From Microtetraspora malaysiensis (GTDB lineage Bacteria > Actinomycetota > Actinomycetes > Streptosporangiales > Streptosporangiaceae), in NCBI RefSeq assembly GCF_001528665.1, contig NZ_BBYJ01000017.1, positions 100,828 through 164,827 on the forward strand: a DNA stretch of 64,000 nucleotides. The letters run 5' to 3'. The position numbers and the translations under genes are program-made. The notes beneath the pieces were generated by a model. That model saw nothing but the letters and a program-made list of their open reading frames with translations, was not told the DNA's origin and did not search any database. This document shows, one piece after another, positions 15,213 to 23,861 of this stretch (positions are counted from its first letter, which is position 1; each line of letters starts with the position of its first letter).

Positions 15213-18029
15213 TCAGGCCTTCACGGTGTGCGGGGCGTCCTGCCATGCGGGCTCGCCGGCCTGCTCAAGGCCGGCCTGCGCAAGGAACGTGCGGACCTCC
15301 TCCGCCTCCGGAACACCGAGCTCCCCGTAAAGGCCGAGGGCCAGCCGCCCGTGCGCACCGGCCTGCTCTGAGTGCCCGAGTGCGAGGTGGGCGCGCGCCA
15401 GCCCGTCGTGCGCACGCGCCTGCTCCGGCCGGTTGCGCGTCAGGTCGGCGAGCGCGAGCGCGGCCGTGTGCTCCTCGACCGCCCGAGCCGGGGCGTCCGC
15501 CGCCTCGGCCAGCCCGTTGAGCGCGGCCGCCTCGTCGGCGGTGTTGCCGAGCTCGCGGTAGAGAGCCGCGGCCTGCTCATGGCGGGCGCGGGCCTGGGCG
15601 AGCTCGCCTTGGTGCCGCAGGACGACGCCGAGGTGGTTGAGGGTCACCGCCTCTCCGGCCGGGTTGCCCACCTTGCGGTGGAGCGCCAGCGCCAGGTCGA
15701 GATGGCGCCGGGCCTCCTCCGGACGGCCGGCCCGGTCGAGGACGAGGGCGAGGAGGCCGAGCACGTGGGCCTCGGCCCAGGAGTCGGCGCCGATCCGGGT
15801 GAGGTCGAGCGCCAGCTTGAGGTACTGCTCCGCCTGCGTGTCCTGGCGGCGACGCAGGGCCACGTTTCCCAGGGTGAGGAGCGCCCGAGCCCGTTCGTGG
15901 TCCTCTTCGCACCCGTCGAGGGCCCGGTGAGCGTGCTCCTCCGCGCGCTCGTACTCGCCGCGCCGCCAGTAGGTCCAGGCCAGGTCGGTGAGCGCGCGCG
16001 CCTGGACCTCGCGGTCGCCGAGCTTGCGGCTGCGCTGGAGCGCCAGGGTGTGCAGCGTGAGCGCGTCGTCGTGGTGCGCCTGCTGGTCGAGGTAGGGGCG
16101 CATCGTCAGAGCCAGGAGGCCGAGGCAGATCTCGGGTCCGTGGACGGCGGTCGCGATGATGTTGGAGCGCTCGGCATCGAGCCAGGCGATCGCCTCCGCG
16201 GCGTCGCGGATGGGCGCGATCGGGGCGGCCGGCTGGGGGACGCCCTCCCGCTGGCTGACACTGTGCGGGAAGAGCCGGTCCATCGCCGCGCGGGAGCGGT
16301 GCAGGTAGTAGACGAGCAGCCGCATGACGGCGCCGTCGTCCGCGGCGATCGAGCGCGCGTGCTCGCGGAGCAGGTCGTGGAAGGTGTACCTGCCCGGTTC
16401 GAGCTGCAGGAGCATGTGGGCGTCGAGGAGGCCTTCGAGGAGCTCCTCCGCCTCGTCCTCCGAGATCCCGGCCAGTGCGGCCGCGCCGTAGGCGTCGATG
16501 TCGCGCCCGGGCGCCAGTCCGAGCAGGCGGAACATGTGCTGCTCGGCCTCGTGGAGGTGCTCGTAGGAGAGGGCGAAGGCCGCCGACACCCCGTCCAGGA
16601 GCCGGCGATGGTCCCGCAGCCGGCCCGCCAGATAGGACACGGTCCAGCGCGGGCGGTGCTGGAGACGGGCGGCGGAGATCCGGATGGCGAGCGGCAGGTA
16701 CCCGCACAGGCGCAGCACCTCGCGCACGGCGTCCGGCTCGTGGTGCGCGCGTTCGCCCACGATCCGCTCGAACAGCCGGGCCGCGTCCTCCTCGCCCAGC
16801 ACGTCGACCGACAGCGCGTGGGCGCCGTCCAGGTCGACGAGCCGCCGCCTGCTGGTGACCAGGAGGAGGGAGTCGGAGTGGCCCGGCAGCAGGGAGCGCA
16901 CGTGCTCGGCGTCGAGAGCGTTGTCGAGTACGGCGAGTACGCGGCGATCGGCCAGCTCGGCGCGCCAGAGGGCGCTCCGCTCGACGAGCGTGACCGGGAT
17001 GCGGTCCGCGGGCACCCCGAGCTGGCGGAGCAGGGCCTCCAGCGCGGCGGCGGCGTCGATCGGCTCCCGGCCCGCGGTGTGGGCGTGCAGGTCGATGAAG
17101 AGCCGGCCGTCCGGATAGCGGGCGGCCAGCCGGTGGGCCACATGGACGGCGAGCGTGGTCTTGCCGACCCCGGCCATGCCGTCGATCGTGACGACCGCCG
17201 GCCCGTGGCGCTCGCCCAGCTGCTCCAGCTCGACGGCGCGTCCGGAGAAATCCGGAATGTCGTAGGGCAGGAAGGTGGAGCGACGCGGCGGGCCGGGAAC
17301 CGCCGGCGCCGCGTCAGCCAGGCGCAACGCCGGGTCGTCCGCCAGGACCGCCCGCTCCAGCTCGATGAAGGCGTGTCCGGGGTCGAGGCCCTGGTCGTCC
17401 GCGAGAGCCGTACGGTACGAACGCGCCGCTGCCAGGGCGTCGGCCTGCCGCCCCGCCCGGTGCAGGGCCAGGACGAGATGGCCGTTGAGCTTCTCGCGGA
17501 GCGGGCTGGCGGTCACCTGGGCGGCGAGCTCGTCGAGTAGATCGCCGTGCCGCCCGGCGGCGAGCTCGCCCTCCACCAGGCGCTCGTATGCCGACAGGCG
17601 CCGGTCGGTCCAGAGCTCCCGGACGCCGCTGACGTAATGCGCGTGCACGTCCTCCAGCGCCTCGCCGCTCCACAGATCCAGGGCTTCGCGCAGCTCACCC
17701 GCGGCCACCAGCTCGGTGAACTCCTGCGCGTCGACCTGTCCGGGCTCCGGCTGCGCGACGTAGCCGCCGGCCCGCGTCTCAAGGAGGTGTCCGGCTCCCG
17801 CGCCGCGCAGGACCTTGCGGATCGCGGTGATGGAGGCATGGATCTGCGATCGGGCGGTGTCCGGTTGGTCGTAGCCCCACATCGCGTCGATCAGCCGCTC
17901 GATGCTGATCACCCGGCCGGCATTGAGCAGAAGGTAGGCCAGCACAGCCCGGTGACGTGGGGCGATGCCCGTCAGCGGCGCACCGTCGGCGACCATCTGG
18001 ACGGGGCCGAGAAGGGTAAAGCGCAGCAT
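15213..18029 (-). CDS. SARP-type regulator with NB-ARC ATPase and TPR domains (AfsR-like)
   Basis: 938 residues from the ATG at 18029, preceded by GGGGAG. Domains in order: OmpR-like winged helix (about 1-95, FTLLGPVQMVADG..RHRAVLAYLLLNAGRVISIERLIDAMWG), bacterial transcriptional activation domain (about 98-240), NB-ARC ATPase with Walker A GMAGVGKTT near residue 283 and Walker B LAVLDNALD, then tetratricopeptide repeats over the last ~300 residues. This is the large SARP/AfsR layout, an ATP-dependent transcription activator often linked to secondary metabolism. No biosynthetic cluster is beside it; the divergent AhpD-like and ABM genes are the nearest possible targets. Confidence 0.9.
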   Translation of the reverse strand: MLRFTLLGPVQMVADGAPLTGIAPRHRAVLAYLLLNAGRVISIERLIDAMWGYDQPDTARSQIHASITAIRKVLRGAGAGHLLETRAGGYVAQPEPGQVDAQEFTELVAAGELREALDLWSGEALEDVHAHYVSGVRELWTDRRLSAYERLVEGELAAGRHGDLLDELAAQVTASPLREKLNGHLVLALHRAGRQADALAAARSYRTALADDQGLDPGHAFIELERAVLADDPALRLADAAPAVPGPPRRSTFLPYDIPDFSGRAVELEQLGERHGPAVVTIDGMAGVGKTTLAVHVAHRLAARYPDGRLFIDLHAHTAGREPIDAAAALEALLRQLGVPADRIPVTLVERSALWRAELADRRVLAVLDNALDAEHVRSLLPGHSDSLLLVTSRRRLVDLDGAHALSVDVLGEEDAARLFERIVGERAHHEPDAVREVLRLCGYLPLAIRISAARLQHRPRWTVSYLAGRLRDHRRLLDGVSAAFALSYEHLHEAEQHMFRLLGLAPGRDIDAYGAAALAGISEDEAEELLEGLLDAHMLLQLEPGRYTFHDLLREHARSIAADDGAVMRLLVYYLHRSRAAMDRLFPHSVSQREGVPQPAAPIAPIRDAAEAIAWLDAERSNIIATAVHGPEICLGLLALTMRPYLDQQAHHDDALTLHTLALQRSRKLGDREVQARALTDLAWTYWRRGEYERAEEHAHRALDGCEEDHERARALLTLGNVALRRRQDTQAEQYLKLALDLTRIGADSWAEAHVLGLLALVLDRAGRPEEARRHLDLALALHRKVGNPAGEAVTLNHLGVVLRHQGELAQARARHEQAAALYRELGNTADEAAALNGLAEAADAPARAVEEHTAALALADLTRNRPEQARAHDGLARAHLALGHSEQAGAHGRLALGLYGELGVPEAEEVRTFLAQAGLEQAGEPAWQDAPHTVKA

Positions 18030-18124
18030 TTTCTCCCCATCACCATCGCATCGTGCGCGCATAGCGAATGTATCAATCCGGGCAGCCACTCTGATCTCAC
18101 ACGAACTGAGACGGAGGAAACACG

Positions 18125-18577
18125 ATGGAAGCCCGGATGAAGAACCCCGCCACGATCATCCCCGCCGCGATGAAGCCGATCATGGAATTGATGAAGGCCG
18201 CTCAGTCGCAGGGTCTCCCCCAGGAGCTCATGGAGATGGTCCACCTGCGGGTCAGCCAGATCAACGGCTGCAGCTTCTGCGTCGACGCCGGCCTGAAGAA
18301 CCTGCGCAAGCTCGGTGAGAGCGACGACCGCATCGGCCTGGTCGCCGCCTGGCGCGAGGCTCCGTACTACACCGACGCCGAGCGGGCCGCGCTGGAGCTG
18401 GCCGAGGCCTCGACCCGGCTGGCCGACCGCGCCGACGCCGTCCCCGACGACGTCTGGAACAACGCCGCCGACCACTTCGACGAGCAGCAGCTGGCCTCGA
18501 TCCTGCTGATGGCCGCCGTCACCAACCTCTTCAACCGCCTGAACGCCCCGATCCGGCAGATCGCCGGCAGCTGGTAA
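18125..18577 (+). CDS. Carboxymuconolactone decarboxylase family protein (AhpD-like)
   Basis: 150 residues, all-helical. The AhpD core motif is present: MVHLRVSQINGCSFCVDAGLKN with the redox pair Cys49 and Cys52. Such proteins act as alkylhydroperoxidases or thiol-disulfide partners, binding peroxides or quinones. GGAGG lies 7 nt before the ATG. It is divergent from the SARP gene and followed 32 nt later by a small ABM-domain gene, likely one operon. Confidence 0.88.
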   Translation: MEARMKNPATIIPAAMKPIMELMKAAQSQGLPQELMEMVHLRVSQINGCSFCVDAGLKNLRKLGESDDRIGLVAAWREAPYYTDAERAALELAEASTRLADRADAVPDDVWNNAADHFDEQQLASILLMAAVTNLFNRLNAPIRQIAGSW

Positions 18578-18609
18578 GCCACGAACCCCCACACATAGGA
18601 GACATCGAC

Positions 18610-18900
18610 ATGTCCGTCGTCCGCTCGCACCGCTACTCCGTCGCCGACGCCGACCTGGAGGAGTTCCTGGCCCGCCGGAGCTCGCTGATCGCGACCGTCC
18701 GGGAGGGGCACCCCGGGCTCACCCACGTCGTGCTGATCCGGCTCGAGGACGGCACCTACACCGACACCTGGCACTGGGAGACCGCCGGGCAGATGGGCGC
18801 CGCGCTCGCCGCCCTGCCCACCTTCCCGGAGGCGCCGCTGACCATGGCCCTCACCAAGGACGGCACCGCCCTGAACGGCCAGGTCGTCGACGAGCGCTGA
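18610..18900 (+). CDS. Antibiotic biosynthesis monooxygenase-like (ABM fold) small protein
   Basis: 96 residues with a dimeric alpha/beta-barrel (ferredoxin-like) pattern: VVRSHRYSVAD, EFLARRSSLIATVREGHPGLTHVVLIRLEDGTYTDTWHWET. The fold is shared by cofactor-free monooxygenases such as ActVA-Orf6 and by many stress proteins; catalytic residues cannot be assigned. AGGAGA precedes the ATG. It is probably co-transcribed with the AhpD-like gene. Confidence 0.7.
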   Translation: MSVVRSHRYSVADADLEEFLARRSSLIATVREGHPGLTHVVLIRLEDGTYTDTWHWETAGQMGAALAALPTFPEAPLTMALTKDGTALNGQVVDER

Positions 18901-18997
18901 GACCCGCTGATCGTCCGTCTGCCGCCCACGGGGTGAGGCCGCGGTCATGTCCGAAACCCGCTGGACCCCGTGCGGCGCGAACTGGTGGACTCTCACC

Positions 18998-19831
18998 ATG
19001 ACGACTCACGTTGAGAAGGCCCAGCTGTTCCGTTCCCTGCACGTCGCGGGCAGTCCGCTGCTGCTCGCCAACGCCTGGGACGCCGCCAGCGCACGCATTG
19101 TCGAAGCCGCCGGGGCTACCGCGATCGCCACTACCAGCGCGGGGGTGGCCTGGAGCCTCGGCGCCTCAGATGGCGACCGGTTGGACCGCCGCCGCGCCCT
19201 CGACCTCGTCGCACGCGTCGCGGCGGCCGTGGACGTCCCCGTGACCGCCGACATCGAGGCCGGGTACGCCGAGGACGCCGACGGGGTCGCGGATACCGTA
19301 CGAGCCGTGCTTGAGGCCGGGGCCGTGGGGGTCAACCTGGAGGACGCCCACCACGGCGGGCCGACGCCGCTGCGGCCGGTCGAGGAGCAGGCGGCCCGGA
19401 TCGGCGCCGCTCGCCGGGCCGCGGACGAGAGTGGGGTTCCGTTGTTCGTCAACGCGCGCGTCGACACCTACCTTCTTTCGGTGGGCGACCCCGACACCCG
19501 CTTCGACGAGACGCTGGCCCGTGCCGCGGCCTACGTCGCGGCCGGCGCCGACGGCGTCTTCATCCCCGGCCTCACCGACCTCCCGACGATCGCGGCCTTC
19601 GTCGAGAAGGTGGCCGTACCGGTGAACGTGCTCGCCGGGCCGGGCGCACCCGATGTGGCGGCGCTGGCGGAGCGGGGCGTCGCACGGATCAGCCTGGGCA
19701 GCTCCGTCGCCCAGGCGGCCTACGCGGTCGCCAGGAAGGCGGCCCTTGAACTGCTCGGCAGCGGCACCTACACCACGCTGACCGACGCCCTCGACTACGG
19801 CGAGATCAACGGACTGCTGGCGAACAACTGA
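18998..19831 (+). CDS. Isocitrate lyase/phosphoenolpyruvate mutase family protein
   Basis: 277 residues, a TIM-barrel C-C-bond lyase. Seen: LLLANAWDAASARIVEAAGATAIATTSAG (start of barrel), PVTADIEAGYAED (metal-binding Asp/Glu), GAVGVNLEDA, FVNARVDTYL, and VNVLAGPGAPD. The active-site cysteine loop (KKCGH-like) of true isocitrate and methylisocitrate lyases is not found, so it belongs to the PEP mutase/oxaloacetate hydrolase-like side of the family. Reaction not assignable. The ATG at 18998 starts the conserved part; a frame extension upstream is not conserved-looking. Confidence 0.85.
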   Translation: MTTHVEKAQLFRSLHVAGSPLLLANAWDAASARIVEAAGATAIATTSAGVAWSLGASDGDRLDRRRALDLVARVAAAVDVPVTADIEAGYAEDADGVADTVRAVLEAGAVGVNLEDAHHGGPTPLRPVEEQAARIGAARRAADESGVPLFVNARVDTYLLSVGDPDTRFDETLARAAAYVAAGADGVFIPGLTDLPTIAAFVEKVAVPVNVLAGPGAPDVAALAERGVARISLGSSVAQAAYAVARKAALELLGSGTYTTLTDALDYGEINGLLANN

Positions 19832-19880
19832 CCGCCCGCGTGGATTGCCGGTCGCCGTAGGACTTTCCGGGGCGTACGGC

Positions 19881-20279
19881 ATGATGGGGGCTGTGGGTAG
19901 ATCCTTGATCGTCTATGACGGGGACTGCGGTTTCTGCACCACCGCGGCGAACTTCATCGAGCGGCGCATGAACGTTCCCGCCGATGCTCAGCCTTGGCAG
20001 TTCACCGACCTCGCGGCACTCGGCACCACCCGGGAACGGGCGGAGTACGAGCTGCTTTGGGTGGACACCCAGGGCCGCATATACGGCGGGGCCCAGGCGG
20101 TGGCCAAGATCCTCATCGCGGCGGGACTGCCGTGGTCACCCCTGGGGCTGCTCCTGCGCGTCCCGCCCTTCCGGTGGCTGGCCCACGGGGTGTACCGGCT
20201 CATCGCCGACAACCGGCATCGGCTCCCCGGCGGCACCCCGATGTGCGTCCTGCCCGCCGACCAGCGCCGGAGCGGCTGA
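19881..20279 (+). CDS. DCC family thiol-disulfide oxidoreductase (DUF393)
   Basis: 132 residues from the ATG at 19881. The family motif YDGDCGFCT (Cys16, Cys19) starts the protein, followed by PWQFTDLAALG, GAQAVAKILIAAG, and the ending VYRLIADNRHRLPGG typical of DCC proteins. Predicted thioredoxin-like redox protein. DCC genes are often next to HTTM (gamma-carboxylase-like) genes, and here the HTTM gene lies tail to tail on the other strand, overlapping the last 144 nt of this gene. Confidence 0.88.
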   Translation: MMGAVGRSLIVYDGDCGFCTTAANFIERRMNVPADAQPWQFTDLAALGTTRERAEYELLWVDTQGRIYGGAQAVAKILIAAGLPWSPLGLLLRVPPFRWLAHGVYRLIADNRHRLPGGTPMCVLPADQRRSG

Positions 20280-21116
20280 CCCCGCTGCGTCCGCGGCGCC
20301 GTTTCGGACGAGACGCTCTGTCGGCAGGAAGGCGAACAGCAGGCAGAGCACGTGCGGCCAGAACATGATCGTGATCGTGGCGAAGACCATCAGATGGAAG
20401 GCGGTCAGCACGCCGACGGCGGCGTACCGCCACCGGCCGCGCAGGAAGAGGACCACGGGCGAGACCAGCTCCATGAGCATGATCCCCCACTGGGCCCAGT
20501 GCAGCGTCCAGGGGTAGTCGAGCAGCAACCGGCCGACCCCGGTACCCCGGCGCATCACGGCGCGGACCAGCGTCGCGCTGTTGACCCACTCGACGCCCCC
20601 GAAACGGAGCTTCGCGAAGGCCGACAGGAAGTACGTCGCCACAACCGCGAGCTGCACGCATCGGAGCGCCCACGCGGCCGATTCGGCCGAGCCGGAGCTC
20701 CGCCACCGGGCCCCCGCCACCGTTGGCAGGACCGCCAGCGCCACCACGTACGCGATGCGGTCGTGGTCGACCTTCCCGAACGAGAAACTGATGAGCAGCT
20801 GCTCGAAGTAGAGCAGGAAGATCGCCGTTCCGAGGACGCGCTGCCACCGGCCGGACGGCGCGAGCGCCGCGGCGGCCAGGGCCAGCGGGATCAGCGTCCA
20901 GGTGACGGCGACGATCAACCAGGGAGTCGGCCGGGGCAGATGGAGCAGCTCGGCGACGATCAGCGGCTTGTACAGGGCGGTCGCCGAGGCGTGCTGGGAC
21001 CCGAGCGGGCGGAGCACCAGCAGATCGAGCGGGATGAACAGGTACGCGGCGATCCGGAAGACCGCCACTCGCGCGAGGGGAACCGGCCCGAAGAACCAGC
21101 GGTTCAGCGCAGCCAT
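20136..21116 (-). CDS. HTTM-domain membrane protein with a read-through tail into the DCC gene
   Basis: 326 residues. The HTTM (horizontally transferred transmembrane, vitamin K-dependent carboxylase-like) part covers about 1-270 with several helices and motifs PVPLARVAVFRIAAYLFIPLDLLVLRP, LLYFEQLLISFSFGKVDHDRI, YFLSAFAKLRFGGVEWVNSATL and FHLMVFATITIMFWPHVLCLLFAFLPTERL. The last ~55 residues (after RNGAADAAG) are low-complexity and read antisense through the end of the DCC gene, so the natural stop was probably lost. The start overlaps the upstream gene by 13 nt. Carboxylase activity is not implied. Confidence 0.82.
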   Translation of the reverse strand: MAALNRWFFGPVPLARVAVFRIAAYLFIPLDLLVLRPLGSQHASATALYKPLIVAELLHLPRPTPWLIVAVTWTLIPLALAAAALAPSGRWQRVLGTAIFLLYFEQLLISFSFGKVDHDRIAYVVALAVLPTVAGARWRSSGSAESAAWALRCVQLAVVATYFLSAFAKLRFGGVEWVNSATLVRAVMRRGTGVGRLLLDYPWTLHWAQWGIMLMELVSPVVLFLRGRWRYAAVGVLTAFHLMVFATITIMFWPHVLCLLFAFLPTERLVRNGAADAAGSAAPALVGGQDAHRGAAGEPMPVVGDEPVHPVGQPPEGRDAQEQPQG

Positions 21117-21610
21117 TGGGCCACCACCTTCTCTTCGGTGCCGACGAACCTACGGTCACGCAGCTTCAGATAGCGCATCACGAGCCGGGCCCCCGTCCAG
21201 CGCGGCTCCGCGGGGCGCAACCGGTCGTGAGCCTCGACAAGCTTGCCCACGAGCGCGGGATCGGCCTGGAAGCGCGGGATCTGGCCCTCCACTTCGGCCC
21301 GGTTCACCCCCACGATGGGCGCGTCGAGCGGCGCCTCCCGCCATGAGCCGTCCGGCATCCGGGCCTGCAGCGTCATCACATGGATGTTCCCGTTGGGCGG
21401 GGTGCTGGTGGAGTACATCCGGAACGGTCCGAAGGGGAAGGCGTCGTCGTCCCCCCAGAAGGTCCCGACGCAGAGCAGCGCGACACAGATCCCGGCGGCT
21501 ACCAGCCGCAACCCCCTGGCTCGGGCGGAAAGGGAGGCCCGCCCGGCGACGGGCGGGTCGGTGGGCTCGGCGGAGGGGGGCATGGCGGGCCGTTCGCCTC
21601 GCGTGATCAT
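21104..21610 (-). CDS. Single-pass membrane protein co-encoded with HTTM
   Basis: 168 residues from the ATG at 21610 (ATG at 21583 is an alternative). One transmembrane helix at about 30-50 (GLRLVAAGICVALLCVGTFWG), then an outside domain beginning DDDAFPFGPFRMYSTSTPPNG and containing DPALVGKLVEAHDRLRPAEPRWTGARLVMRYLKLRDRRFVG. The FPFGPFRMYS motif after the helix is typical of small proteins encoded with HTTM genes. Overlap of 13 nt with the HTTM gene indicates a functional pair. Confidence 0.7.
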   Translation of the reverse strand: MITRGERPAMPPSAEPTDPPVAGRASLSARARGLRLVAAGICVALLCVGTFWGDDDAFPFGPFRMYSTSTPPNGNIHVMTLQARMPDGSWREAPLDAPIVGVNRAEVEGQIPRFQADPALVGKLVEAHDRLRPAEPRWTGARLVMRYLKLRDRRFVGTEEKVVAQWLR

Positions 21611-21719
21611 GAGTGGTGAGTTTACCCAGCCGGTTCTTGACCGCGCCGGGCCTTTCCCATTCCGGTCAAATGTGCGAAATCCCGTAAGAGTTCGCCGAAG
21701 AATCCCGGGTGGAGAATAT

Positions 21720-22790
21720 TCAGCGACGTATTTCCGATCGCTGCGAAGTCGGTGCTCGCTTGTCATCCCGCGCGGTCAGCGACCAGAGGGTCCAGGCCAG
21801 CCAGCCGACCGGGATCTCGATCAGGTGGGCGAAGAACCAGAACAGCAGCACGGCGGCCGCGGCCACCGCGGGCGCCACGCCGAAGCCGAGCAGTGCCAAC
21901 GCGGTCGCCGACTCGCTGATCCCCGAGCCTCCCGGCGTGATGACGGCGGTGGTCAACACTCGGTTGATCGCGAAGGCGGCGATCGCTTCGGGGATGGGGA
22001 TCCTGCCGCCGGTCACCTGCAGGCAGCCGATGAACAGGACGCATTGCAGCGCCATGTAGCTGATCATGCCGAGCGTGAGCTGTGGCCACTTGGTGCGGGT
22101 GATCTCGATGGTGGAGCTGCGCAGGTCGAGGAGGATGTTCCGCAGGCTGGGCTCGGATTTGATCGGCAGCCGTCTGACGACCCGATCCAGTCCCCTGCCC
22201 AGCAGGTCGGCCGCGCCTTCCCGGTAGAGGGCGGCCGACATGGCGGCCACGACCCCGAGGAGCAGCGCGCCGCCGGTGCCGGCGGCCACGGCCAGCCGGC
22301 TGTCCGGCACCCGCCCTGTGCCGACCAGGCACAGGAGCCCCACGGCGGGGAGAAGGAACCGTGTGAGCATGTTCCACACGCCCGTCACCACGGTCGAGAC
22401 CACGACCGGCCGCCGCCCGAAGCCCCATCTGGCCGTCATCGTGAACGTCATGGCCACGCCCACGGCTCCGCCGAAGGGCAGTACGTTGCTGACACCGCTT
22501 CCGACACAGTTGATCAGAATCGCCCGGCGCCTGCTCAACCCGGGCAGGGAGCCGCTGAGCACAACCGAGTAGGCGCACAGCCCGGCCACCCACAGCCCCG
22601 TGAGCACGGCCATCGCGCCCCAGCCGATCTGCGAGAAGCGGTCGTAGAGCTCCTCCCACGTGACTCCGGCGATGCGTGGCAGGAAGACGATGAGCGTCGC
22701 CGCCAAAGCCAAAGAGATCAGCGACATCACAACCCTGCGGAGAGACGGGCGGCTCGCCGTCACCTCCGCCGGCACGGTCTCCCAGGCCAC
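21720..22790 (-). CDS. Lysylphosphatidylglycerol synthase TM-region/UPF0104-type membrane protein
   Basis: 356 residues from a GTG at 22790, preceded by GGGGGCGGAAG; a GTG at 22838 would add 16 residues without a ribosome site. Eight or so transmembrane helices with family patterns NCVGSGVSNVLPFGGAVGVAMTF, SVVTGVWNMLTRFLLP, ITRTKWPQLTLGMISYMALQCVLF and AFAINRVLTTAVITPGGSGISESATALAL. It is the flippase-like membrane half only, without the aminoacyl-transferase domain of MprF. Substrate unknown, likely a lipid. Confidence 0.85.
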   Translation of the reverse strand: MAWETVPAEVTASRPSLRRVVMSLISLALAATLIVFLPRIAGVTWEELYDRFSQIGWGAMAVLTGLWVAGLCAYSVVLSGSLPGLSRRRAILINCVGSGVSNVLPFGGAVGVAMTFTMTARWGFGRRPVVVSTVVTGVWNMLTRFLLPAVGLLCLVGTGRVPDSRLAVAAGTGGALLLGVVAAMSAALYREGAADLLGRGLDRVVRRLPIKSEPSLRNILLDLRSSTIEITRTKWPQLTLGMISYMALQCVLFIGCLQVTGGRIPIPEAIAAFAINRVLTTAVITPGGSGISESATALALLGFGVAPAVAAAAVLLFWFFAHLIEIPVGWLAWTLWSLTARDDKRAPTSQRSEIRR

Positions 22791-22974
22791 TTCTTCCGCC
22801 CCCGTCCTTCGATTCCGCCGGGTCGGCGAACGTCGCACTCAACGAAGAATAGTCGCAAACTTGCGCATTCGAGCAATAGATTCCGACGCGCTGGGCAACC
22901 TGGGGCTGCCCAGCGTCCACGCCGAAGGGGAACCGGGCGGGACCGCGGCGGGCGATTGGCGGCGACGCCCCCGT

Positions 22975-23760
22975 TCAGCTGGGGAACATCCCGGTGAGGT
23001 TGACGAACGTGCCCGTGATCCCGGCCGACCGGTCCGAGGCCAGGAACGCGGCCATGGCCGCTATTTCCACCAGTCGCGGCGAACGGCGCAGCATTCTCAT
23101 CTCGTCCAGGCGGTCGAGGACGGCCTGAAAGGACGCGGCATCCGCGCGCATCGTGGCGTTGACCGCGGCGATCCGTTCCGGTGACAGCGTCTCCGGGATC
23201 CCGGCCGCCCAAAGACCCAGAGCCCGCACACCATGAGGGCCGACCTCTACCGCAAGGTTGCGGATGAAGGTGTCGGTCGCCGCGTCGGCGGGGCCGGTGC
23301 CGCCCATCATGGGGCTTCCGTAGGCGGATCCGCTGTCCAGCGCGAGGATCACTCCGGATCCCCGCTCGATCATGTGGCGGGCGGCCGTTCGTGCCGTGAT
23401 GAAGTTCGCGGTTATCCCGGTCGTGACGGCGCGGGTGAAGTCACTCGTCTTCATGTCGACCAGCGGAACCCCTTGGACGTCTCCGCGCGAGATGAGGTTG
23501 AACGATACGTCGATGCTTCCTGCCTCGGACACCATCGCACGGGCGTGCTCGTCGACCGACTGCTCGTCAAGGGCGTCGACCACGGCCGCCTGGGCCCACC
23601 CGCCGGAGGTGGTGATCTCCGCGGCCAGCCGGTCGAGAGGCTCGCGGGTGCGCCCGGTCAGGAAGACCTTGGCCCCCTCCAGCGCGAAGGCCAGGGCGAC
23701 GGCGCCCCCGACCTTGCCACCGGCGCCGTAGATGACGATGTTCTTGTTCTCCAGCAACAT
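22975..23760 (-). CDS. SDR family oxidoreductase
   Basis: 261 residues; the ATG at 23760 follows AGGAGAAGCAAGG. The nucleotide-binding motif is IVIYGAGGKVGGAVALAF (Gly-rich, about 9-26) and NADP preference is hinted by TGRTREPL. The usual active-site Tyr-x-x-x-Lys is not seen: the region after DSGSAYGSPMMGGTGPADAATDTFIRNL lacks the lysine, so this is an atypical, possibly enoyl-reductase-like SDR. It precedes, in the same direction as, a RibD-like reductase gene. Confidence 0.85.
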   Translation of the reverse strand: MLLENKNIVIYGAGGKVGGAVALAFALEGAKVFLTGRTREPLDRLAAEITTSGGWAQAAVVDALDEQSVDEHARAMVSEAGSIDVSFNLISRGDVQGVPLVDMKTSDFTRAVTTGITANFITARTAARHMIERGSGVILALDSGSAYGSPMMGGTGPADAATDTFIRNLAVEVGPHGVRALGLWAAGIPETLSPERIAAVNATMRADAASFQAVLDRLDEMRMLRRSPRLVEIAAMAAFLASDRSAGITGTFVNLTGMFPS

Positions 23761-23861
23761 CCTTGCTTCTCCTGCTGTCGAGTCCCTGTGGGTGGAAAGA
23801 GGCGATGGCGGTCCCGCCCGCCCGAGGTCGTGAGCGGGCAGGACCTCCCATCCGGGGTCGC

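Noticed and set aside
15372-17540. 722-codon plus-strand frame
   Set aside because: Antisense to the SARP gene; composition is Gly/Arg/Val-rich with no motif.
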